Shown: positions 34,101-38,439 of the stretch, piece after piece
How positions within the stretch are numbered: position 1 is the first letter of the stretch
Layout: every line of letters starts with the position of its first letter
IMG/VR virus record: IMGVR_UViG_3300044985_000146
Coordinates: 1-38,439 of that record
Direction: 5' to 3' (one strand)
Source: a virus
DNA length: 38,439 nucleotides
The notes under the pieces: model-generated
The model's database searches: none
What the model saw: the letters and a program-made list of their open reading frames with translations, nothing else
What the model was told of the DNA's origin: nothing
Position numbers and translations under genes: made by a program

Positions 34101-37100
34101 GCCGCCGACTGGATCCCCTTCCTCAATGACTTCACGGCCAAGCTGCCAACGCAGACCAACCGTTCCGAGGAACAGATCAAGCTGCAGCAGTTCTCGACAC
34201 CACCACCGTTGGCGTACATGGCCGGGTTTGTTGCAAACATTACCGCAAGCGATACGGTGTTGGAGCCCTCGGCAGGGACCGGCTCACTGGTAGTGCAGGC
34301 ACAGTCCCAAGGTGCCACCGTCATAGCGAATGAGCTGAATCTGCGACGTAACACTCTGTTGCAAACGCTCGGCGTGAGAACGCTTTCTGTGGACGGTGAA
34401 TTTATCAACTCACACATGAAGGGCGATGATCGTCCCTCGGTGGTGCTGATGAATCCGCCGTTCTCGGCGTCACCAAGGGGCGCAAAGAACAAGACCAAAC
34501 GCGGTGCCAATCACGTTGAAAACGCGCTAAAAGCATTGCGTCCGGGTGGCCGGCTCGTTGCCATTGTTGGCAAGGGTATGCAACGCGGCAAGCCTACTTT
34601 CAAAAAGTGGTGGAACAAGATTGACAGCGAGTACAACGTGCGGGCCGCCGTGCGCTTGGCTGGCAAGGAGTACCGAAAGTTTGGCACGACCTTTGATGTG
34701 GTCGTTCTCGTTATCGACAAGCCAAGCGACTCAGATCCCAAAACAACAGTCAAGAAGAATATCAAGACAAATAGCGTAGATACGGTTGCCGATCTGATAC
34801 CATTATTCGAGGAAATCCGTGATGGCAGACTTCAACTCAACGAACCAACACCGAGTCAACAAGCTCTCGAAAGCGGCCCTGCAGAAGATGGGGGTTCAGG
34901 TGGAGCCGGCACAGGTACACCTGCTGCAACTGATGGAGGCGATTCTGGAGGGGGGCAACAGCGGCCTGGTGGACAGGAATCAGGTGGCGAAGCTGCAGGA
35001 CAAGGTGGATCTACTGAACTTGGCGGAACCGGAACAGGCGATGGCGTGGATGGGACTGACCGGCCCGGAACAGACGATCAGCGCGCCGACACTGGCACGG
35101 ATCAAGGATCCGATACAGAGGGGACAAGTCCTGATACAGACACTCCACCTGCAGACAGCGGCCCAGGACGAGACATATCCGTAGGAGATCTGGCGACTGA
35201 GGTTGCCAAAGATGGTGTTGTCATGCTGGACGAAACCCTTAAAGGTTTGGTCAAGTTATTCGGCGGCAACAGCGCTAAATCATTCCCCGCTGGCTTCGAT
35301 GAAGAAGCATGGAAAGAAGGCCGCGAGCATTTTCATCTGGCGGTAGAAGCCTACGAGCGGATCGGCCTGAACGTGCGGGAAATGTATCGACGCATGAAGA
35401 AGGTCTTTGGATCCTCTACCAAGCCTTATTTTTATCAATACTTCCGCGAGCGCAAAGAGGCCGACAACAATCAGCCGCAAGCACCAGAGACTCCTATTGA
35501 TGCCAATACCGCCGATGGCATGGTCAACAGCCCAACCAAGGAAGAACCCAAGAAGAAGAAACTGACAGACGATCAGTACGAGGTTTGGGGTTCCACCAAT
35601 ACGCTACCCAACGCGAAACCGCATCCTGCAGAAATTGTTGAATCGGCCTCGATGGCGGTGCTTGATCTGCCGCAAACCGATTACCGCCCCACCGGCATGG
35701 ACAAGCTGATTGAAGAAGGCGTTATATCCGATGTGCAGCTTGAGCCGATCATTCACGCCGGCGATGCTCACAGACAGATGATGCCGGCAGAGGAACGCGA
35801 TGACCCTGAGATACGCCGTGGCATTTTGATTGGCGATGGAACTGGTTTGGGTAAGACCCGCGAGCTGCTTGGCATCATTCTCGACAACATGAACCAGGGC
35901 AGAAAAAAAGCAATCTACATCACCAAAAACCAAGGCTTGATCGAGAAGATGCTCTCCGATATGTCGGTCATGGAAATGGACAAGAAGTTATTGCTTCGCG
36001 GTAAAGATTTTAAGGTGCAAAGCGCCATTCAGGCTACCGAGGGAATACTGGCAACCTCGTACAACACCATCGGTAATTCTCTGCTTGATACCGAACGTGG
36101 TGGCACAACAGAGTTTAATAAAGGCAGGGAAGTTATTGAGGTCGCAACCGGCAAGCGCGGTGTGATTACGTCGCCACCGTCAGCAAAGAAAACTACGGTT
36201 AATGTGAAATTTAAGGGTCAGTCGAAAGTTGGTACATTCTCGCAGCAAGAGCTGCGGCCCATCGGCATAAAGACCGAGGACCGAACCAAAAACGAACAGC
36301 TCATAGAATGGGTTGGCCGTGACTTCGATGGCGTCCTGATATTTGACGAGGCGCATCTGATGGGTAGTTCCATACAGGTGCAAACCGGGCGCGGCATAAA
36401 GAAAATGAGTGGCATGGCTCGCGCCGGTATGGATCTGGCAGCACAGTTGCCAAACGCTCGCGTTGTGTATGCAACAGCCACGGTCGCCAGCGAGGTCAGC
36501 CAACTCGCCTATCTTGATCGCCTCGGTTTATGGGGTCGTGGCACACCCTACGCAGACAAAGCGGCGTTCATTGACGATTACCTGCTCGACGGTCTTTCCG
36601 GTATGGAACAGCTCGCCCGCGATATGAAGCAACTCGGTATTGGGCTGGCACGAAAGATCAGCTACAAAGGCGTGACCAACGAGCGGTTGACACATCAAAT
36701 CAGTGACGAACAAACAGAAATCTACGATGAGATCGTTCTCGCGTGGCAGACCATCTTAAATAATTTTGAAAAAGCATCCTCAGAAGAAATAACGGGCGCA
36801 GTCAATAGCAGAAACGCGCAAAACAATATAAGCAGAGCTATTTGGGGCTTTCAGCAACGCTTTTTCAAAAACATTTTACTGACATTGAAGATGCCAACCG
36901 TGTTGGCACACGCTGACGAAAAGCTGGCGAAGGGCGAGGCTGTTGTTATCCAGCTCGCGCTTACCGATGCCGCGCCGCAAGGAAAGGCGCTTGAAGCAGG
37001 TATAGCGGCTGGCCTCGATTTTGTTGACATAGACCTGTCGCAAAAGCAGCAACTCATTAGCCTGGTTAAGAGGTTCTTCCCGGTACAGCAATACACGGAA

Positions 37101-38439
37101 GCGCAGGACGAGAACGGCGATCCGATTTGGGTGGCGGTCACTCACCTTGACGAGAATGGAGTCTCACAACCCACTGAAAATCCGGAAGCGGTGAGGATGA
37201 GGGATCAGCTCGTCCAGAATTTGCGAGACATTCGCATACCGAGTGGTGCGCTGGATATGTTCATCCAGCACTTCGGTCACGAAAACGTGGCTGAGTTTAG
37301 CGGTCGCACCAAACAGCTCATTATCAACGACAAAGGCGAACAGGAGTACATCAAAAAACCTGCCAATCAGGTTGAATTAGATTCCTTCCAAGACGATCTA
37401 AAACAGATCCTTATTTTCTCTCCTTCGGGCAATACAGGCATGGACGCACATGCCGACCTGATGCGGAAGAACCAGCGCAAACGCAATCATTACGTTTTCG
37501 ATCCTGGGTGGGAAGCCAAGCAAGCAATGCAGGGCATCGGACGCGACCATCGCTCCAACCAGAAGCAACCACCGCACGTTGTTATGACTGAATCCAACGT
37601 GAAAGCAGAAGGGCGCTTTATGTCCTCGATTGCCAAGCGTCTAGCCAATCTCGGCTCGCTATCGTCGGGCTCGCGTGAGACTGGCGGCGGCGGGCTGTTT
37701 AAGGCCGAGGACAACCTTGAGACAGAGTACGGCGAGGCGGCTATCAGAGATTTCTTCCGCGCCATATTGGCTGGCCGTATGCCGCAAATTAGCGAGGCTG
37801 ATCTTGAGCGGGAAATGGGCCTCAAGGATCTCACCGATGATGATGGCAACATTATCGACAGTAAGCTGCCGGTCGTAAGTAAGTTTATGAACCGACTGCT
37901 GGCGACCACGATCAAGCGTCAGAACTATTATTTTGATCGTTTCTTTGAAATGTTGACTGCTAATGTTGAGGCAGCCATTGCCGATGGCTCGTATGACGCC
38001 GGCCTGCAGAACCTTGTTGCAGAATCGTTGGAGGTCGTACATGAGGAAGTGGTTTACACCGACGAGAGAACGGGCGCTGAAACCAAATACATAAAGGTCG
38101 AGCTGACCAACCCGGTTCGCTATAACAGCTTCAAACAAACGATTGAAACGGGCATCCAGATCGACCGCACCTTGTTTTTCTTCGCAAGAAATATAGGAAG
38201 TGGCAGAGTTTACGCAATGTTTGAAGCCCCGGATTTACAGGAAGCCAAGACCGGCAACATCAAACGTCGTTATCGTCGTGAAGGCATCGAGGGAATGTTC
38301 GGCAGCCTCGTTAAACAGGACGATGTAAGAACCGAGGATGCAAAGTGGGGGCGCAAGGCCAATTACGAGAAACTTGAGGTAGACGAGGCGAAGAAATTAT
38401 GGACGGAACAGATTGAGGATGCCGACCTAACTCGCACCG
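28188..38439 (+). CDS. Giant polyvalent protein: LPD1-like region, N6-adenine methylase, Strawberry-notch helicase (3' end beyond window)
   Basis: An uninterrupted frame of 3,417 codons, still open at the edge. In order: a helical start; Gly-rich hydrophobic segments (about 118-390; GGIGGVVGG, GSLVGFFAGSLVGRAAGLY) suited to membrane passage; a small domain with RKLGGLD and GVTLDQVAETFHELGF (about 515-605); an acidic low-complexity linker (668-905); helical regions; an LPD1-like region with GALGRGGRHSAHF and VAHEWAHSLDHY (HEWAHSLD at 1580); an N6-adenine methyltransferase (EPSAGTG from 2026, NPPF at 2089-2092); a second linker (2215-2335); a Strawberry-notch helicase (GDGTGLGKT at 2549-2557, DEAH at 2720-2723, GRDHRSNQ near 3118). 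P1 DarB has a methylase and helicase of this type, is packaged and protects injected DNA from type I restriction. A similar role is inferred here. Confidence 0.85.
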   Translation, partial: MATSEDILLELLEEQRRKEAAAKEAKAAATLQAPPDVIRTERTPIRTEPLLSSLRLAAPPTSAQPARAAPQAVPTGPTRLTDDQRQDAIARVERRGAIRAEDRELAVRSAEAGRPRSLLGAFTGGIGGVVGGIPEGIEGLVTAPFEAAFGDLDTPPEDRPGRRLGEYIRRGFQGPVNPKYAEDFSTHLSQGAGSLVGFFAGSLVGRAAGLYTGAKAASGLGVSESVAATMAARSGVQAGRVTAGIIGSLTVGADSIRDAERNQADAGERFGAFVGGLGLGATEMLTFGAILNRLDKGSGGFVNRWIQKSFAGNVAVQGLSGALEEGIQEFVQNAGTNAIAKALFDADRQIIDAGVIEGSEIGGILGFTLSALVTALGGRHAARSIGGLDMPPSGPAEKSEAVVSGKPVRPDEEAVSLDSVSGAESVPAEPLTPEQQAQLDLETEAQATAASNAPAALTQRRDSLQASLEQITDPTARVAVQAELRRVEAEIVGKKPTRRTRKENAILARTPLLDDSADIVIRKLGGLDTEIESDFSGRLKGTDLAGRKNILGIQVADIERPGSGVTLDQVAETFHELGFIPENDSQLAAAIIERIEAGEVVRNPRSAATEGELEAEAKQHELDLAEQAADQSETGEPQSIEQLTTRLGELDEDLAENISKKDLSDDARVALLQDNIQRLEGEQGVEQGTEPETGDQSTGLAETEREPLGTEPEADTTGTESGELESGAGQEPGTGEPASTETGVEVFPEAGSEGVDGVADDGLEEYRAKATEDFAREGVSDRDRTVKVAALRANVSDEAADAYDSTYQGLVDKAVADRLEAPAEGAETEADAALQQGEEDAGTGEGGEAAEGAGAETGVEGAEGEGAETGAGTETTTSPGEGEADTDTDRDGGTPVAGETVETESVVEPVPLSELFEFAEQAIEAETNIRPDQRAATVRALKAAREGDTSKLTELFLLDKSQVLDFDQFETFADFAADQKESQQFAIDKVSADIQSRLQSLDKVTDTEEIRVLLRRGTVGSPPSTGQLGGQEHGKIYQFPELSNTLFEKLKSKGGKEKIQGELGLLAKLYDKAGLIEEAERYRQRIGKMTKADVQKLRAAQVKTDRASVKSAIAADIGATLGESQDVQDKNEKEDIAKAVFIASTDTRKSILNSPAKVQKLAGLSQEDFAIKARDLIDEWLLSEKEKAGDAGDSIRMSGLETVAAEGFFDGLFFASLRVEVEKRESSDKKDKKDTKKAETKRGEKFGTTGVRLRRWWEQKTEQAKDADSSNAERFSKDLTSATQRAELFPVERLAKGGTPGLKRYFEYLRSFITPFKERQQILGDHFSSWNSFDENISNIITDENKVKRTREEAVEYIATVTDFAKIFEGAKTIGEASDLMVRALGTSEERTALGDRMYKLGRKSRYIHRQTAQTDFHRTATFQVTRMVEEEDKPDTEVKGTRATAIRRERFAVEDMVREGMPDVRKGKDVDPKQIRDTFNFGWMGGKADPITIGDNVTVPQQRAHANSSFEAFHDLAAVLKIPVNAIGHGERLYYSIGALGRGGRHSAHFDPGQPAPFGGGIVEAINLTNTNGNGSVAHEWAHSLDHYLTRTEEGRRFIHELKIQLENNFDIDQIDGHIGRTVDSLLDGISYYPGSKRKGGKFNAELFLDRTIREMERGFGTHHLHKTKFSVEAKRSGNGDYWNDPKELLARAFESWVYDEIEAEGGASEYLVNDWVSDGKVKNPPYRFTPYPTDNERSHFAKLFEILRDSLVVDKDGAITLKDGSAERVKEYRLAIVKRLKEMREDMDGYIEQRKLENEDKKRAAELEARRKRDEEAAATAASIEEALGGDTTDLADIKMDQIHNLSEEELDELLDIIDAQADEEEADPRWEDDHAGDRPDQQDISEDITGTPDPILVGTEKLIKRLQQVFNRNESLDNPSFFKLADEAFGGSRGEGVYTTKDAYDAMELAVNTNMRTLFEQADVKYADAADWIPFLNDFTAKLPTQTNRSEEQIKLQQFSTPPPLAYMAGFVANITASDTVLEPSAGTGSLVVQAQSQGATVIANELNLRRNTLLQTLGVRTLSVDGEFINSHMKGDDRPSVVLMNPPFSASPRGAKNKTKRGANHVENALKALRPGGRLVAIVGKGMQRGKPTFKKWWNKIDSEYNVRAAVRLAGKEYRKFGTTFDVVVLVIDKPSDSDPKTTVKKNIKTNSVDTVADLIPLFEEIRDGRLQLNEPTPSQQALESGPAEDGGSGGAGTGTPAATDGGDSGGGQQRPGGQESGGEAAGQGGSTELGGTGTGDGVDGTDRPGTDDQRADTGTDQGSDTEGTSPDTDTPPADSGPGRDISVGDLATEVAKDGVVMLDETLKGLVKLFGGNSAKSFPAGFDEEAWKEGREHFHLAVEAYERIGLNVREMYRRMKKVFGSSTKPYFYQYFRERKEADNNQPQAPETPIDANTADGMVNSPTKEEPKKKKLTDDQYEVWGSTNTLPNAKPHPAEIVESASMAVLDLPQTDYRPTGMDKLIEEGVISDVQLEPIIHAGDAHRQMMPAEERDDPEIRRGILIGDGTGLGKTRELLGIILDNMNQGRKKAIYITKNQGLIEKMLSDMSVMEMDKKLLLRGKDFKVQSAIQATEGILATSYNTIGNSLLDTERGGTTEFNKGREVIEVATGKRGVITSPPSAKKTTVNVKFKGQSKVGTFSQQELRPIGIKTEDRTKNEQLIEWVGRDFDGVLIFDEAHLMGSSIQVQTGRGIKKMSGMARAGMDLAAQLPNARVVYATATVASEVSQLAYLDRLGLWGRGTPYADKAAFIDDYLLDGLSGMEQLARDMKQLGIGLARKISYKGVTNERLTHQISDEQTEIYDEIVLAWQTILNNFEKASSEEITGAVNSRNAQNNISRAIWGFQQRFFKNILLTLKMPTVLAHADEKLAKGEAVVIQLALTDAAPQGKALEAGIAAGLDFVDIDLSQKQQLISLVKRFFPVQQYTEAQDENGDPIWVAVTHLDENGVSQPTENPEAVRMRDQLVQNLRDIRIPSGALDMFIQHFGHENVAEFSGRTKQLIINDKGEQEYIKKPANQVELDSFQDDLKQILIFSPSGNTGMDAHADLMRKNQRKRNHYVFDPGWEAKQAMQGIGRDHRSNQKQPPHVVMTESNVKAEGRFMSSIAKRLANLGSLSSGSRETGGGGLFKAEDNLETEYGEAAIRDFFRAILAGRMPQISEADLEREMGLKDLTDDDGNIIDSKLPVVSKFMNRLLATTIKRQNYYFDRFFEMLTANVEAAIADGSYDAGLQNLVAESLEVVHEEVVYTDERTGAETKYIKVELTNPVRYNSFKQTIETGIQIDRTLFFFARNIGSGRVYAMFEAPDLQEAKTGNIKRRYRREGIEGMFGSLVKQDDVRTEDAKWGRKANYEKLEVDEAKKLWTEQIEDADLTRT
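30238..30420 (+). CDS. Possible overlapping gene in giant-gene linker (60 residues)
   Basis: In the +1 frame relative to the giant gene, GTG 30238 is preceded by AAGGAG at 30226-30231 with a 6-base spacer. The product begins MSNKELNQKPEISPLDWLKQ and ends in a Pro-rich tail, stopping at TAG 30418-30420. The giant protein here is a Glu/Gly/Thr-rich linker with little sequence constraint, which leaves room for a second coding frame. Against this, the +1 frame is often open elsewhere in the gene, and SD-like GGAG strings are common in E/G-rich linkers. Unproven. Confidence 0.22.
   Translation: MSNKELNQKPEISPLDWLKQNASLSARSQRPTPLVQNPVSLNPAQDRNPAPVSLPAPKQG
30746..30798 (+). repeat. 17-base direct repeat in low-complexity linker
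   Basis: GGGAGCTGAAACAGGCG occurs at 30746-30762 and 30782-30798, 36 bases apart (12 codons), in frame. Both copies encode GAETG in the acidic linker of the giant protein. It suggests that the linker grows by local duplication. Confidence 0.7.
34822..35184 (+). CDS. Possible overlapping gene in methylase-helicase linker (120 residues)
   Basis: In the +1 frame relative to the giant gene, ATG 34822 has GAGGA at 34809-34813 with an 8-base spacer. A GTG directly before it is in the same frame. The 120-residue product (MADFNSTNQHRVNKLSKAAL, LLQLMEAILEGGNSGLVD, VAKLQDKVDLLNLAEPEQAM) looks like a soluble helical protein. The main frame in the same bases is a Gly/Thr/Asp/Glu-rich linker. The match of frame limits to linker limits is suggestive. 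However, a G-rich linker automatically gives E, Q, L, V, A and M codons in this frame, and other +1 open stretches of similar length exist in the gene. Unproven. Confidence 0.28.
   Translation: MADFNSTNQHRVNKLSKAALQKMGVQVEPAQVHLLQLMEAILEGGNSGLVDRNQVAKLQDKVDLLNLAEPEQAMAWMGLTGPEQTISAPTLARIKDPIQRGQVLIQTLHLQTAAQDETYP

Noticed and set aside
32341-34293. Several +1-frame open stretches of 100-130 codons inside the giant gene (e.g. 32341-32664, 33073-33471, 33973-34293)
   Set aside because: They overlap conserved domains of the giant protein and look like random compositions. They show that the +1 frame is often open here, which also weakens the two overlapping-gene candidates.

Overview
The window is one densely packed, entirely plus-strand block of late genes from a tailed bacteriophage or prophage. 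It has no rRNA, tRNA, integrase or host-like gene. The left-edge portal resembles the P22-like portal family, and the coat protein carries the N4 gp56-type (DUF4043) signature. Head-tail adaptor and tail-hub genes follow, with no recognisable tape measure or contractile sheath. This combination fits a short-tailed (podovirus-like) phage of a Gram-negative host. The host itself cannot be named from the sequence.

Layout. Positions 1-4567 are the head module: portal (cut by the left edge), probable scaffold, a 72-residue CsrA-like protein, major capsid protein and a small capsid-associated candidate, closed by a perfect GC-rich hairpin. Positions 4594-6631 hold connector genes, including a convincing head-tail adaptor and a small membrane-anchored protein. 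Positions 6635-24091 are about 17 kb of tail and fibre genes. They include two LamG-like (jelly-roll) genes, each followed at once by a gene built from short tandem peptide repeats (about 40 copies of a 14-residue IPxEW unit, and 18 copies of a 16-residue GYLDDxY unit). They also include a P22 gp10-like hub candidate and a cysteine-rich protein. Positions 24170-28185 encode two large proteins with Pro-rich, coiled-coil or Gly-rich regions that are plausible internal or ejected virion proteins.

From 28188 to the right edge a single open frame encodes more than 3,400 residues and is still open. It is a phage polyvalent protein with these parts in order: a Gly-rich hydrophobic N-terminus, an LPD1-like region with an HEWAHSLD motif, an N6-adenine methyltransferase (EPSAGTG, NPPF), and a Strawberry-notch-type helicase (GDGTGLGKT, DEAH, GRDHRSNQ). 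This layout recalls the DarB-type antirestriction proteins that are packaged in the head and injected with phage DNA.

Most genes overlap by 1-16 bases or are separated by under 30 bases, so translational coupling is likely throughout. The most unusual points are the CsrA-like gene directly before a capsid leader whose Shine-Dalgarno can fold into a hairpin, the duplicated jelly-roll plus repeat-protein arrangement, and two possible overlapping genes with good ribosome binding sites inside the low-complexity linkers of the giant gene.
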